Assembly (NCBI RefSeq): GCF_028446585.1
Contig: NZ_JAPFQL010000002.1
Span: forward strand, 41,191 to 105,190
Length of the DNA: 64,000 bases
Direction: 5' to 3'
Source of the DNA: Intrasporangium calvum
GTDB lineage: Bacteria > Actinomycetota > Actinomycetes > Actinomycetales > Dermatophilaceae
The notes under the pieces are model-generated. The model saw nothing but the letters and a program-made list of their open reading frames with translations, was not told where the DNA came from and made no database searches. Of this stretch, positions 1 to 8,866 are shown piece by piece; position 1 is the first letter of the stretch; every line of letters starts with the position of its first letter. The position numbers and the translations under genes were made by a program.

Positions 1-512
1 CCGATGAGGTTGGAGGCCGCAGTGGTGGCCACGAGACGGGTCCGGTCCGACAGCTGTGCGGCGACGGCCTCGACGGGCAGCTCGCCGGTGGCGGGGTCGA
101 AGTCGACCCAGCGGACCGTGGCGCCGGCGGCGGCAGCGGCCTGGACCCAGGGGCGGATGTTGGAGTCGTGGTCGAGGCGGGTGACGACCACCTCGTCGCC
201 GGGCCCCCAGGTCTTGGCGAGCGCCCGGGACAGGTCGTAGGTGAGGGCGGTCGCACTGCGCCCGAAGACGATGCCCCGCGGGTCGCTCCCCAGCAGGTCG
301 CCGAGGGCGGCTCGGCAGTCGAGGACGATCTGCTCGGCGCGCCGCTCGGCGGGCGTCACGGTCCCGCGGTTGGCCACGGCGGAGATCATCGCGTCGTGCA
401 CGGCCCGGGCGACGGTGTCCGGCACCTGGCTTCCGCCGGGGCCATCGAAGTGGGCGGCGCCCTCGCGCAGGGCCGGGAAGTGCGATCGGACGGCTGCGAC
501 GTCGTAGCTCAT
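1..512 (-). CDS. Cysteine-desulfurase-like class V aminotransferase (partial, C-terminus outside window)
   Basis: The N-terminal ~170 residues of a PLP-dependent class V aminotransferase; the gene runs off the left edge. The start MSYDVAAVRSHFPAL is typical of the cysteine-desulfurase-like (SufS/NifS-related) family, followed by FDGPGGSQVP and, near residue 125, the SNIRPW stretch after a conserved LDHDSN. The PLP lysine and any catalytic cysteine lie beyond the edge, so desulfurase activity cannot be confirmed here. ATG at 512 is the only fitting start; the ATG at 520 meets a stop after three codons. The family is firm, the substrate is not. Confidence 0.8.
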   Translation of the reverse strand, partial: MSYDVAAVRSHFPALREGAAHFDGPGGSQVPDTVARAVHDAMISAVANRGTVTPAERRAEQIVLDCRAALGDLLGSDPRGIVFGRSATALTYDLSRALAKTWGPGDEVVVTRLDHDSNIRPWVQAAAAAGATVRWVDFDPATGELPVEAVAAQLSDRTRLVATTAASNLI

Positions 513-566
513 GGGCCCATGATCACAGACCACGGCGCCGCGTCCGGGGCCGGCTCAGCAGGTGGG

Positions 567-1427
567 TCAGAGACCGACGTCACCGTCGGCGACGAGCTCG
601 GCCGGACCGGAGAGCTCGACGCGGTTGCCGGGCAGCGGGGTCACCGTGAGTGTGCCGCCGGGGACGTCGACACGCCACGGGCTGAGGTCCTCGACGCCGG
701 ACCAGAAGCGCGTGGCGAGAGCCGCCGCCGCCGCGCCGGTGCCGCACGACCGGGTCTCCCCGACGCCGCGCTCGTGCACGCGCATGGCGATGTGGGCCGG
801 ACCGATGGTCTTGACGAACTCGACGTTGATCCCGTTGGGCTGCGCCGGCTGGACCTCGGGCGCGGCCGTGAGGTCGAGGTTGTCCAGCTCGATGCCGTCG
901 GGGAGCATGACGACCGCGTGCGGGTTGCCCAGGTCGAGGCTGAGCGCGGGGACGGGCTTGCCGTGCCGCGGCCTGACCATGATGTCGAACCCGTCACGCC
1001 TGGCGCCCGGCTCGTCGCCGTAGCGCCACGGCCCGAGGTCCACGGCGAAGCCCTCTGGCACGACGCGCACGTGCTTGACGCCGGCTCGCGTGGCGATGTC
1101 GAAGGTGTCGCCGTGGACGAGACCCTCCCGCACGAGGAACGACGCGAAGACCCTCGTGCCGTTGCCGCACATCTCGGCGAGCGACCCGTCGGCATTGCGG
1201 TAGTCCATGAACCACTCGGCCTGCGCAGCCTGGGCGCGCACCGCGTCCTCGGTCGCATGCCGGGTCGGGACGACGCGGATGACGCCGTCACCACCGATGC
1301 CGGCGCGTCGGTCGGCGAGACGCTGCACCTGGGCGGGGGTCAGCTCCAGGGTGCCCTCGGGGTCGGGCACGAGGACGAAGTCGTTCTCGGTGCCGTGGCC
1401 CTTCGTGAAGCGCGTCATGACGGTCAT
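567..1427 (-). CDS. dapF: Diaminopimelate epimerase
   Basis: Converts LL- to meso-diaminopimelate for lysine and peptidoglycan synthesis (cytoplasmic, PLP-independent). At 286 residues it has the normal family length. Both catalytic cysteines are visible: C87 in EMCGNGTR and C228 in RSCGTGAAA. The N-terminus MTRFTKGHGTENDFV matches the family; the downstream ATG at 1418 is an equally plausible start because neither has a clear ribosome-binding site. Two other lysine-pathway genes, dapA and dapB, are elsewhere in this window and not linked to it. A copy of the dispersed 19-bp motif lies only a few bases upstream of the start codon. Confidence 0.96.
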   Translation of the reverse strand: MTVMTRFTKGHGTENDFVLVPDPEGTLELTPAQVQRLADRRAGIGGDGVIRVVPTRHATEDAVRAQAAQAEWFMDYRNADGSLAEMCGNGTRVFASFLVREGLVHGDTFDIATRAGVKHVRVVPEGFAVDLGPWRYGDEPGARRDGFDIMVRPRHGKPVPALSLDLGNPHAVVMLPDGIELDNLDLTAAPEVQPAQPNGINVEFVKTIGPAHIAMRVHERGVGETRSCGTGAAAAALATRFWSGVEDLSPWRVDVPGGTLTVTPLPGNRVELSGPAELVADGDVGL

Positions 1428-1433
1428 TGTGCT

Positions 1434-1452
1434 GTATGCCGCTGGGCTCGCT
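1434..1452 (+). repeat. Dispersed 19-bp motif, copy 1
   Basis: A perfect consensus copy (GTATGCCGCTGGGCTCGCT) in the 66-bp gap between the sulP-like stop and the dapF start. Its inner part forms one arm of the hairpin at 1439-1460. Confidence 0.9.
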
Positions 1453-1460
1453 CCCAGCGG
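1439..1460 (-). terminator. Small hairpin built on the motif copy, 3' of sulP-like gene
   Basis: CCGCTGGG (1439-1446) and CCCAGCGG (1453-1460) form a perfect 8-bp stem with a 6-nt loop, about 35 bp after the transporter stop. There is no clear T-tract, so the terminator role is an inference from position. Confidence 0.45.
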
Positions 1461-1493
1461 TCCACACCCTCGAGTGGGTGGCGGCGCACGCGC

Positions 1494-3206
1494 TCAGCGA
1501 TCCGCCGGGACCGACTGGAGGGGATCGTGCGCGACCCGACCGGCGTGGAGCCGAGCGTGCGTGATCGCCTCGGGGGTCGTGGTGAACAGGTGCCGCTCGT
1601 GGGCGAGCTGAGCGTGGACCCCGAGCTCCCGCAGCACCTTCTCGTGCTCGGGCCGAACTCCGGAGAGGAGCACGGTGACGCCCCGCGCCTCGAGCCGCGA
1701 GACCGTGTCCGCGAGGACGCTGGCACCGGTGGCGTCGATCACGCTGACGCGGGACATGCGCAGCACGACGACGCGCACGTCGCCGACGTTGGCCAGCTCG
1801 AGGAGGAAGTCGTGGGCGGCAGCGAAGAAGAGCGGTCCGTCGATCCGGTAGGCGACGATGTGCTCGTCGAGCAGCGCGCGCTCCTCGTCGCTGTGGTCCG
1901 TCGGGTCGAGGGGAACCTGGTCGACGCGCACCGCGCGAGAGGCCTGCTGCAGGGCGAAGAACCCGGCGACGACGAGGCCGATGAGGACTGCGACGACGAG
2001 GTCGGTGAGCACGGTGGCAAGCGCCGTGGTGACCAGGACGGTCGCGTCGCCGCGAGTGGACCGGAGCAGCGCGCCCAGGCTCGAGAACCGGACCATCTGC
2101 ACGGCGGTGGCGATGAGGACACCGGCGAGAGCCGCGACGGGGATCAGCCCGACCCAGCGTGAGGCGACCAGGACGACGAGGAGCAGCACGGCGGCGTGGG
2201 TGACCGAGGCGAGGCGCGAGGCCGCTCCGGAGCGGACGTTGACAGCAGTGCGGGCGATGGCCGCGGTCGCCGGGATGCCGCCGAAGAGCGGGGCGACCAG
2301 GTTGGCGACACCCTGGCCGACGAGCTCCCGGTCGGGGTCGTGCCGCTGTCCGACGCTCATGCCGTCGGCGACCGTGGCCGACAGGAGGCTCTCGAGCGCG
2401 GCGAGCGCGGCGACGGCGACAGCGGGGAGGAGCAGGCTGTCGAGGGTGGCGGGGTCCACGGACGGGAACGACGGCGCAGGCAGGCCCGCAGGGATCGCGC
2501 CGATGTCCGTCAGCCCAAGGTGCAGTGCGACGTTGGCCAGGGTGGCGGCCACCACGACGACGAGAGCCCACGGCGCCCCCGGTCGCAGCCGGGCCAGCAC
2601 GAGGATGCCGGCGGCGACGGCCACTGACACGACCACGGGAGCCCAGCTGACGTGTTGGGTCCACTGGAGGGCGGCCTCGGCAGCGGTCCCGAGCACCTTC
2701 TCCCCCGCGACGGACTGGCCGAGCGCGGCAGGGACCTGCTGCAGGCCGATGATGGCGGCGATCCCCAGGGTGAAACCCTCGACGACGGGGACTGGGACGT
2801 AGCGGATGAACCGGCCGGCGCCGAACCACCCGAGGCCGACGAGGATCGCCCCGGCCAGGAGGCCAACGAGCAGGACTCCGCTGGCGCCGTGGGTGGCGAT
2901 GATGGGGGCCAGCACGACGGTCATGGCCCCGGTCGGGCCGCTCACCTGGACCCTGCTCCCGCCGAACACCGCGGCCAGGGTGCCGGCGACGACGGCCGTC
3001 ACCAGGCCCGCAGTGGCCCCCATGCCCGAGCTGACCCCGAAGCCGAGTGCGAGGGGCAGCGCCACGAGGCCGACCATGAAGCCGGCCGGGAGGTCGCGAC
3101 GCGGGCGCACCGTGCTCCAGTCGGAGCGTCTCGGCGACAGCTGCCGGAGGCGCCGCCAGGCCACCCCGGCCCAGCTCCCGCTGTCAGGTCGCACGGTGAC
3201 ACTCAC
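1494..3206 (-). CDS. SulP/SLC26-family anion transporter with STAS domain
   Basis: An inner-membrane SulP permease of about 570 residues. The N-terminal part has 10-12 hydrophobic segments including the family signatures VALPLALGFG and QVSGPTGAM, and the last ~110 residues are a STAS domain (VSVIDATGASVLADTV) of the kind that regulates these carriers. Members move sulfate, bicarbonate, dicarboxylates or other anions; the sequence does not say which. The GTG start overlaps the stop of the ArsR gene by 4 bp (GTGA), so the two are translationally coupled. An open frame extends further upstream but runs through arsR and is discounted. Confidence 0.92.
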   Translation of the reverse strand: MSVTVRPDSGSWAGVAWRRLRQLSPRRSDWSTVRPRRDLPAGFMVGLVALPLALGFGVSSGMGATAGLVTAVVAGTLAAVFGGSRVQVSGPTGAMTVVLAPIIATHGASGVLLVGLLAGAILVGLGWFGAGRFIRYVPVPVVEGFTLGIAAIIGLQQVPAALGQSVAGEKVLGTAAEAALQWTQHVSWAPVVVSVAVAAGILVLARLRPGAPWALVVVVAATLANVALHLGLTDIGAIPAGLPAPSFPSVDPATLDSLLLPAVAVAALAALESLLSATVADGMSVGQRHDPDRELVGQGVANLVAPLFGGIPATAAIARTAVNVRSGAASRLASVTHAAVLLLVVLVASRWVGLIPVAALAGVLIATAVQMVRFSSLGALLRSTRGDATVLVTTALATVLTDLVVAVLIGLVVAGFFALQQASRAVRVDQVPLDPTDHSDEERALLDEHIVAYRIDGPLFFAAAHDFLLELANVGDVRVVVLRMSRVSVIDATGASVLADTVSRLEARGVTVLLSGVRPEHEKVLRELGVHAQLAHERHLFTTTPEAITHARLHAGRVAHDPLQSVPADR

Positions 3207-3550
3207 GAGGACACCGACCGGCCGGTGCTCGCGGCGAGCTCGGACTCGAGCTCGCCCTGGGCGGCGAGGACCCCGGACAGGATGCTCCGGGCAGCGATGA
3301 GCAGGTCGCGGACCTCTGGGACGCTGACCGAGTAGACGACCTCGTTGCCGAGCCGCCTCGAGCTGACCAGGGAGGTGCGGCGGAGGACGGCCAGCTGCTG
3401 GGAGAGGTTGCTCGGCTCGATGTCGATCATCTCGAGCAGCTCGTGGACTGCGTGGTCCCGGTCGGAGAGGAGCTCGAGGATGCGGATCCGCGCCGGATGA
3501 CCCAGCGTCTTGAAGAACTCTGCCTTGGCCTGGTAGAGCGGCACACCCAC
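3203..3550 (-). CDS. ArsR-family winged-helix regulator of the SulP operon
   Basis: A ~115-residue ArsR/SmtB-type repressor: FFKTLGHPARIRILELL is the first helix, EPSNLSQQLAVLRR the recognition helix, and VVYSVSVPEVRDLL the wing and dimer helix. I chose GTG 3550 because a GGAG box sits 6 nt before it and the product then begins VGVPLYQAKAEFF, as in other SulP-linked ArsR proteins. An ATG 60 bp upstream (3610) is in frame but has no ribosome-binding site. No classical metal-binding ELCVCDL motif is present, so the signal is unknown. It most likely autoregulates the two-gene operon. Confidence 0.88.
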   Translation of the reverse strand: MGVPLYQAKAEFFKTLGHPARIRILELLSDRDHAVHELLEMIDIEPSNLSQQLAVLRRTSLVSSRRLGNEVVYSVSVPEVRDLLIAARSILSGVLAAQGELESELAASTGRSVSS

Positions 3551-3619
3551 CGCCGACTCCTTCGCATGGGGTCCTGACACCCCCCACCTGGAGGTATCGA
3601 TTGAGAACATGAAGAAGTT

Positions 3620-3633
3620 ATCAAGTCATTGAT
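3620..3633. promoter_or_regulatory. Candidate ArsR operator upstream of arsR
   Basis: ATCAA-gtca-TTGAT, a perfect inverted repeat with 5-bp arms, lies in an unusually AT-rich patch just upstream of the arsR/sulP operon. Position and symmetry fit an autoregulatory operator, but binding is inferred. Confidence 0.4.
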
Positions 3634-3675
3634 TCACCTGGATCGACGTCTCACGGGTCGGGACGGCTCAGCCGA

Positions 3676-4587
3676 TCAGCGGACGAGGGAGAGGACGCGA
3701 TCGACCGGCACCGGCGTCGTGGCATCGACCCAGGTGATCCGAGGGTCGGGGCGGAACCAGCTCTCCTGGCGCCGGGCGTAGCGCCTCGTCGCCTGCGCGG
3801 TCTCGGCCACGGCCTCGACCTCGGTCAGGCGCCCGTCGAGGACGCCGATGGCCTGGGCATAGCCGATGGCACGGCTGGCGGTGAACCCATCCCGTAGGCC
3901 CAGTGGGAGCAGCGCCTCGACCTCCTCCCGGAGCCCGTCCCGCCACATCTGCTCGACCCGGGCCTCGATCCGGGCATCCAGCACCGGACGGTCCACGGTC
4001 AGCCCGATGAGCAGCGCGGGAGCGACGAGCTCGCGCGTCGGCATCGAGGCACTGAAGGGCCGACCGGTCAGCTCGATGACCTCGAGCGCCCTGACGACGC
4101 GGCGGACGTTCGCGGGCTGGATGCGCGCCGCAGCCGCCGGATCCTGCTCCGTCAGCAGGCGATACATCGCCTCCGCGCCCTCCTCGGCCGCCCGTGCCTC
4201 GAGCCGACCGCGGACGCGTGGGTCGGTCGGGGGGATGTCGAGCCGGTCGAGAGCGGCCCTGACGTAGAGGCCGGAGCCGCCGACCAGGATCGGGACGCGG
4301 CCCCGCTCCCGGATGGCGGCGAAGTCTGCTCGCGCGGCCTCCTGGTAGGCGGCAACACTCGCCTCCTCGGTCACCTCGAGGACATCCAGCTGATGGTGCG
4401 GAATGCCCCGCCGCTCGGCGACCGGGAGCTTGGCGGTCCCGATGTCCATGCCGCGGTAGAGCTGCATCGCGTCGGCATTGACGACCTCGCCGTCGAGACG
4501 CTCGGCGAGGTCGAGGGCCAGTCCGCTCTTGCCCGTCGCGGTGGCCCCCACGACGGCGATGATGGGCAGGTCGGCCGCAGCCGTCAC
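3676..4587 (-). CDS. miaA: tRNA dimethylallyltransferase
   Basis: Adds the dimethylallyl group to A37 of tRNAs reading UNN codons, the substrate then methylthiolated by MiaB (encoded 2 kb away). About 303 residues. The P-loop GATATGKS is near the N-terminus; [17 protein letters not shown] and GGSGLYV are family signatures, and [11 protein letters not shown] is near the C-terminus. The GTG start at 4587 overlaps the def stop by 4 bp (GTGA); the longer in-frame extension is out-of-frame def sequence. def-miaA therefore form a coupled pair on the minus strand. Confidence 0.96.
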   Translation of the reverse strand: MTAAADLPIIAVVGATATGKSGLALDLAERLDGEVVNADAMQLYRGMDIGTAKLPVAERRGIPHHQLDVLEVTEEASVAAYQEAARADFAAIRERGRVPILVGGSGLYVRAALDRLDIPPTDPRVRGRLEARAAEEGAEAMYRLLTEQDPAAAARIQPANVRRVVRALEVIELTGRPFSASMPTRELVAPALLIGLTVDRPVLDARIEARVEQMWRDGLREEVEALLPLGLRDGFTASRAIGYAQAIGVLDGRLTEVEAVAETAQATRRYARRQESWFRPDPRITWVDATTPVPVDRVLSLVR

Positions 4588-5228
4588 ATCCCCTCGCTGT
4601 GGGCGTGGTCGTGCGACCCATGGGCGTGAACCTCGTCGTCCAGCTCGTCGACCTCGTCGTGGCCGAACGGGTCCGGATCGACCCCCGGCAGCCAGGTGTG
4701 TCCCGGCTTGCCCCAGCCGTTGCGCTTGACGGCCTTGCGCGCCTTCTTGGCCTGGCGGTCGTCGAGCCGGTCGACATAGAGCGTGCCGTTGAGGTGGTCG
4801 TACTCGTGCTGCATACAGCGTGCGAACCAACCGGTGGCATCGAACTCGATGCGGTTCTGGTCAAGGTCGAAGCCGACCACGTGGGCCCGGTCGGCCCGCT
4901 TCAACGGAAACGACTCCCCCGGCACCGACAGGCAGCCCTCGGTGTCCTCGCGGGGATCAGGCCGCTCCTGGGGGACGCGGGACGTCGTCACGGTCGGGTT
5001 GATGATGTGACCCCGTGCCGGCACCCCGTCCTCGTTGTCCATCTTCCAGATGAAGACCCGCAGGCCCACCCCGATCTGCGGGGCCGCGAGACCGACGCCG
5101 TTGGCCGCGTCATTCGTCTCGAACATGTCCTCGACGAGCTGTCGCAGGTCGTCGTCGAACTCGGTCACGAGGGCGGCGGAGCGGTGCAGCACCGGCTCAC
5201 CGGAGATCACAATGGGTCGAACGGCCAT
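4584..5228 (-). CDS. def: Peptide deformylase with His-rich C-terminal tail
   Basis: Removes the formyl group from nascent N-terminal methionine. All three metal-site motifs are present: [10 protein letters not shown] (residues 44-53), EGCLS with ligand C99, and HEYDH with H141, E142 and H145. About 214 residues. The last ~30 residues form an acidic, histidine-rich tail ([15 protein letters not shown]) beyond the usual end of the enzyme, which could buffer Fe or Zn; that is inference. I chose ATG 5228 ([10 protein letters not shown]); ATG 5237 is an alternative. Coupled to miaA by a GTGA overlap. Confidence 0.95.
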   Translation of the reverse strand: MAVRPIVISGEPVLHRSAALVTEFDDDLRQLVEDMFETNDAANGVGLAAPQIGVGLRVFIWKMDNEDGVPARGHIINPTVTTSRVPQERPDPREDTEGCLSVPGESFPLKRADRAHVVGFDLDQNRIEFDATGWFARCMQHEYDHLNGTLYVDRLDDRQAKKARKAVKRNGWGKPGHTWLPGVDPDPFGHDEVDELDDEVHAHGSHDHAHSEGM

Positions 5229-5308
5229 GCGCAGCATCCAAGCATGTCGGACGCACCACCGTGCCATCCCCGGTGAACGCGGCTCCGGTGCCGAGCCTCC
5301 GTCCACCC

Positions 5309-6319
5309 CTATTCGAAGACGCGCACCAGCAGTGGCCGGTTCTGCGGCGACCAGTACAGCTCGCGGAACTGGTCGACGGGTCCGACCGGCCACCTCTGCG
5401 CTATGCCGGCGACGACGGGGTCCTGGATCAACGGGAGGAGCAGACCCGGGATGTCGGCCCAGGCCACCTTGAAGGGCCGGTCCCACAGCTGGACCAGCTC
5501 CGTCGCCACGGGCGCGGTCAGGCCGAGCGCGTTGTGCATGCCGACCAACTGCTCGTAGGCCGGCAGCAGCGCCGCCTCACGGTCCTGCCACCCCTCCGCC
5601 CGGCCGGCCTGCTCCAGGAGGGGCGTCAGCTGCGGTCCACACGGGAGGCGTGCGAAGGCGGTGCCGAACCACTTCGAGTACGGCGCGTACTGCCGCTCCA
5701 TCAGGAAGGCCAGCCGCATGAGATCACCGACGATGCGCCACCCGATCAGCGCGGACCCCAGCTCGTCGCCGGCGGCTCCTGCCCTGCCGACGAGGTTCAC
5801 CTCCGGGTGGACGCGCCACCAGCCCGTGATCATGAGGTAGAGCCAGACGTCGCGCGGGTAGTACGCCAGCCGGTCCTGCGCCGCCTGCAGGCCCACCTCG
5901 TCGCGAAACACCGGCCCCGAGGTGAACATCCGAAGCCCCTGCTCCGGCAGCGTCAGCCAGTCGCGCGGCTGGATGTCGCGATCCAGGTCGAGCTCGAGCT
6001 GCTGCCGGACGTAGCCGCGGACAGTGTGCACCTCTGCGTGGACGGGGCGACCTGCGAAGGTCGGCGGTACGCCGCGCCGCAACGCCGCGCGGACCTCGTC
6101 CCCCCGGGCTTCCTCGTCCTCCTCGGTGAGGAAGAGCAGGACTCGCGGCCGCCAGTCGTGGTCCGTCGACATCTCGTCATCGAAGCCGAGCACCTCGGAC
6201 CCGCGACCCAGCAGCGCCGCAGCATGCGGCAGACCGGGGAACCGGGCTCTCAGGACGGGCTGAACCACCTCGACGTACCACCGCCGGCTCAGCTCAGCCC
6301 CCGCAACGAACGTCGACAT
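5309..6319 (-). CDS. DUF4037 domain protein (nucleotidyltransferase-like)
   Basis: A 336-residue protein of the DUF4037 family. Near the N-terminus it has GRGSEVLGFDDEMSTDHDW, reminiscent of the GS...D.D metal-binding motif of nucleotidyltransferase-fold proteins, followed by a long helical C-terminal half with RDVWLYLMITGWWR. The family often lies near tRNA-modification genes in actinobacteria but its substrate is not established. It lies between def and miaB and appears to be its own unit. Function unknown; family assignment fairly confident. Confidence 0.78.
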   Translation of the reverse strand: MSTFVAGAELSRRWYVEVVQPVLRARFPGLPHAAALLGRGSEVLGFDDEMSTDHDWRPRVLLFLTEEDEEARGDEVRAALRRGVPPTFAGRPVHAEVHTVRGYVRQQLELDLDRDIQPRDWLTLPEQGLRMFTSGPVFRDEVGLQAAQDRLAYYPRDVWLYLMITGWWRVHPEVNLVGRAGAAGDELGSALIGWRIVGDLMRLAFLMERQYAPYSKWFGTAFARLPCGPQLTPLLEQAGRAEGWQDREAALLPAYEQLVGMHNALGLTAPVATELVQLWDRPFKVAWADIPGLLLPLIQDPVVAGIAQRWPVGPVDQFRELYWSPQNRPLLVRVFE

Positions 6320-6434
6320 GGCCCGGCCTCCTAGTCCAGAACCTCAGTCTGGACCCGTTGGACGCTGCGTGCATGCCGGTGCACCCGACGCCGGAGGGAG
6401 AGGCCGACCGATGCTAGGGGGCCGTGGGCAGGCG

Positions 6435-6453
6435 AGTGAGCCCAGCGGCATAC
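6435..6453 (-). repeat. Dispersed 19-bp motif, copy 2
   Basis: GTATGCCGCTGGGCTCACT on the minus strand, 7 bp beyond the miaB stop codon in a 140-bp intergenic gap. No flanking hairpin seen. Confidence 0.88.
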
Positions 6454-6459
6454 GGACGA

Positions 6460-7989
6460 TCAGGGCGCGGCGCAGGCGGGAGCCGTCGGCACCTGGGCCG
6501 GCCGGCCGACCGACGGGATCCCCAGGCTGACCTTCGGCTTGTGGCTGCCTGCGTCCTCCTGGAGGGCCGCCCAGGCGTCGCCGCCCCGAGTGCGACGGAC
6601 GCGATAGGTGCCACCGTCGAGCGCGGAGTCGGCGACGAGGTGGTGCGGTGCGCCGTAGGTGACCCCGACGGTGACGACATCGCCGGGACGCGGGCGCTCG
6701 ACGCCGTCGGGCACTGCGAAGTGGACGAGCCGGTTGTCCCGGGCCCGACCGGACAGGCGCTGGGTCTCGGCGTCCTTGCGGCCCTCTCCGGGAGCCACGA
6801 GCACCTCGACCTCGCGCCCCTCGATGCGGCGGTTCTCCGCCCAGCTCACCTCCTCCTGGAGGGCGATGAGCCGGTCGAAGCGCTCCTGGACGACCGCCTT
6901 CGGGACCTGGTCCGGCATCGTCGCGGCAGGAGTCCCCGGCCGGATCGAGTACTGGAACGTGAAGGCGCTCGAGAAGCGAGCCTGCCGCACGACGTCGAGG
7001 GTGCCCTGGAAGTCCTCCTCCGTCTCGCCGGGGAAGCCGACGATGATGTCCGTCGTGATCGCGGCGTCCGGGATGTGCTCACGAACCGTGTCGAGGATGC
7101 CGAGAAACCGGGCGCTGCGGTAGGAGCGCCGCATGTCCTTGAGCACCTTGTCCGAGCCGGACTGCAGCGGCATGTGCAGGCTCGGCATGACGTTGGGCGT
7201 CTCGGCCATGGCGAGGATGACGTCGTCGGTGAACGCGGCCGGGTGGGGGCTGGTGAAGCGGACCCGCTCGAGGCCCTCGATGTCACCGCAGGCCCGGAGC
7301 AGCTTGCCGAAGGCGAGGCGGTCCCCGAACTCCACGCCGTAGGTGTTGACGTTCTGGCCCAGCAGGGTGATCTCCACGACGCCCTGGGCAACGAGGGCCT
7401 CGACCTCGGCGAGGATCTCCCCCGGCCGACGGTCCTGCTCCTTGCCGCGCAGGCTGGGCACGATGCAGAAGGTGCACGTGTTGTTGCAGCCGACGGAGAT
7501 CGACACCCACCCGCTGTAGGCGGAGTCGCGGCGCGTCGGCAGGGTCGAGGGGAAGGTCTCGAGGCTCTCGAGAATCTCGACCTCGGCCCGCTTGTTGTGC
7601 GCGGCACGGTCGAGCAGCGCGGGCAGGGAACCGATGTTGTGGGTGCCGAAGACGACATCGACCCACGGCGCGCGCTCGACGATGGTGCCGCGGTCCTTCT
7701 GGGCCATGCAGCCACCGACGGCGATCTGCATGTCCGGGTTGCGCAGCTTGGCCTGGCGGAGCTGACCGAGGTTGCCGTAGAGCTTGTTGTCGGCGTTCTC
7801 CCGAACCGCGCACGTGTTGAACACAACGACGTCCGCGACCTCCGGGCGCTCCCCCGGTGCGACGCTCGAGAGGTCGACGTAGCCGGCGGTCTCGAGCAGG
7901 CCGGCGAGGCGCTCGCTGTCGTGGACGTTCATCTGACAGCCGTGCGTGCGCACGTCGTACGTCTTGGGCATCGTGTTCTCCGTCGTCAT
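6460..7989 (-). CDS. miaB: tRNA-2-methylthio-N6-dimethylallyladenosine synthase
   Basis: A radical-SAM methylthiotransferase acting on i6A37 of tRNA after MiaA. 509 residues. The N-terminal UPF0004 domain opens with [18 protein letters not shown] and carries three cluster cysteines (GCQMN, NTCAVRE, GGCMAQ). The radical-SAM CxxxCxxC is in [10 protein letters not shown] near residue 170, and the C-terminal ~70 residues are a TRAM domain. ATG 7989 is used; ATG 7971 ([11 protein letters not shown]) is possible. It is transcribed away from yceI. Confidence 0.96.
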   Translation of the reverse strand: MTTENTMPKTYDVRTHGCQMNVHDSERLAGLLETAGYVDLSSVAPGERPEVADVVVFNTCAVRENADNKLYGNLGQLRQAKLRNPDMQIAVGGCMAQKDRGTIVERAPWVDVVFGTHNIGSLPALLDRAAHNKRAEVEILESLETFPSTLPTRRDSAYSGWVSISVGCNNTCTFCIVPSLRGKEQDRRPGEILAEVEALVAQGVVEITLLGQNVNTYGVEFGDRLAFGKLLRACGDIEGLERVRFTSPHPAAFTDDVILAMAETPNVMPSLHMPLQSGSDKVLKDMRRSYRSARFLGILDTVREHIPDAAITTDIIVGFPGETEEDFQGTLDVVRQARFSSAFTFQYSIRPGTPAATMPDQVPKAVVQERFDRLIALQEEVSWAENRRIEGREVEVLVAPGEGRKDAETQRLSGRARDNRLVHFAVPDGVERPRPGDVVTVGVTYGAPHHLVADSALDGGTYRVRRTRGGDAWAALQEDAGSHKPKVSLGIPSVGRPAQVPTAPACAAP

Positions 7990-8089
7990 GGCACCGACAA
8001 GGGTACGTCCTCGGAGCGATCGAGACGGCCGCCCAGCGGCTCAACGAGCGGCCTTGGCACGTCCTCGGTAGAGTGGCCCCAGCGGATAC

Positions 8090-8138
8090 TTGACACTTCA
8101 ACCAAAGTCCTGCATCATAGTGATTGAAGGTTCAACCA
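8090..8138 (+). promoter_or_regulatory. yceI promoter with MarR-type palindromic operator
   Basis: TTGACA at 8090-8095 is a consensus -35; a weak -10 (CATCAT, 8113-8118) follows after 17 bp. Downstream, TGATTGAA-gg-TTCAACCA (8121-8138) is a palindrome with one mismatch, and a TTCAACCA half-site recurs at 8097-8104, so repressor sites would flank the -10. The symmetry resembles MarR-family operators; no marR gene is in the window. Confidence 0.55.
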
Positions 8139-8158
8139 CTACTGACAAGGACTTCATC

Positions 8159-8770
8159 ATGGGACTGTTCAACCGCAGCAAGAACGCCGACGTCGTCGAG
8201 GCTCCCGCCGCGTCCGTCGCCGTCAACGACATCGCCGGTGACTACACCATCGACCCCAGCCACACCCGCATCGGCTTCTCCGCCCGCCACGCGATGGTGA
8301 CCAAGGTCCGCGGCAACTTCGAGGACTTCGAGGGCTCGGCGCACGTCGACACCGTGAACCCGGCCAACTCCTCCGTCAAGGTCGTCATCAAGGCCGCTTC
8401 GGTCACGACGCACAACGAGCAGCGCGACGGGCACCTCAAGACCCCCGACTTCTTCGACGTCGAGAACTACCCGGAGATCACCTTCGTCTCGACCAACGTC
8501 GAGCGTGACGGCTCCGAGTGGGACATCACCGGCGACCTGACCATCAACGCGGTCACCAAGTCCGTCACGATCCCCTTCGAGGAGACCGGCTCGGCCAAGG
8601 ACCCGTTCGGCAACATCCGCATCGGCTTCGAGGGTGAGACCACCATCGACCGCACCGACTGGGGCCTGACGTTCAACGCCGCCCTCGAGACCGGTGGCGT
8701 TCTCGTCAGCGAGAAGGTCAAGCTCGAGTTCGACGTGTCAGCGATCGCAGTGGTCCCGTCCCAGGCCTGA
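8159..8770 (+). CDS. YceI-like lipocalin-fold protein
   Basis: A ~203-residue YceI-domain protein with a lipocalin-like barrel that binds polyisoprenoid-type lipids in characterised members. The domain begins at AGDYTIDPSHTRIGFSARH (about residue 28), continues through GHLKTPDFFDVENYPEITF, and ends with LEFDVSAIAV. There is no signal peptide, so it is probably cytoplasmic, as in many actinobacterial homologues. ATG 8159 (MGLFNRSK) has AAGGA 7 nt upstream; the longer frame from 8090 starts inside the promoter and is rejected. It is monocistronic, closed by a strong terminator, and probably induced by release of a MarR-type repressor. Confidence 0.88.
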   Translation: MGLFNRSKNADVVEAPAASVAVNDIAGDYTIDPSHTRIGFSARHAMVTKVRGNFEDFEGSAHVDTVNPANSSVKVVIKAASVTTHNEQRDGHLKTPDFFDVENYPEITFVSTNVERDGSEWDITGDLTINAVTKSVTIPFEETGSAKDPFGNIRIGFEGETTIDRTDWGLTFNAALETGGVLVSEKVKLEFDVSAIAVVPSQA

Positions 8771-8786
8771 GCGACGCTGACCACCC

Positions 8787-8828
8787 AGAGGGGGTGGGGA
8801 CCATCTGGTCCCCACCCCCTCTTTTTTC
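8787..8828 (+). terminator. Rho-independent terminator of yceI
   Basis: A 17-bp perfect G/C-rich stem (arms 8787-8803 and 8806-8822) with a tight loop is followed by a six-T run. It lies between convergent yceI and recX; the T-tract orients it for yceI. Confidence 0.92.
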
Positions 8829-8866
8829 GGTTCGATTCTGCTGCTCGCCGCCTCGGGCTCGGCTGA

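Noticed and set aside
168..2162. Long plus-strand open frame (664 codons) across dapF and the SulP gene
   Set aside because: Antisense shadow typical of high-GC DNA; low-complexity Arg/Gly/Asp-rich product with no family resemblance, opposite two well-supported genes.
8073..8090. Possible decayed motif copy (minus-strand GTATCCGCTGGGGCCACT) at the yceI promoter
   Set aside because: Lacks one core base and diverges afterwards; it could be chance, so not counted among the 18.
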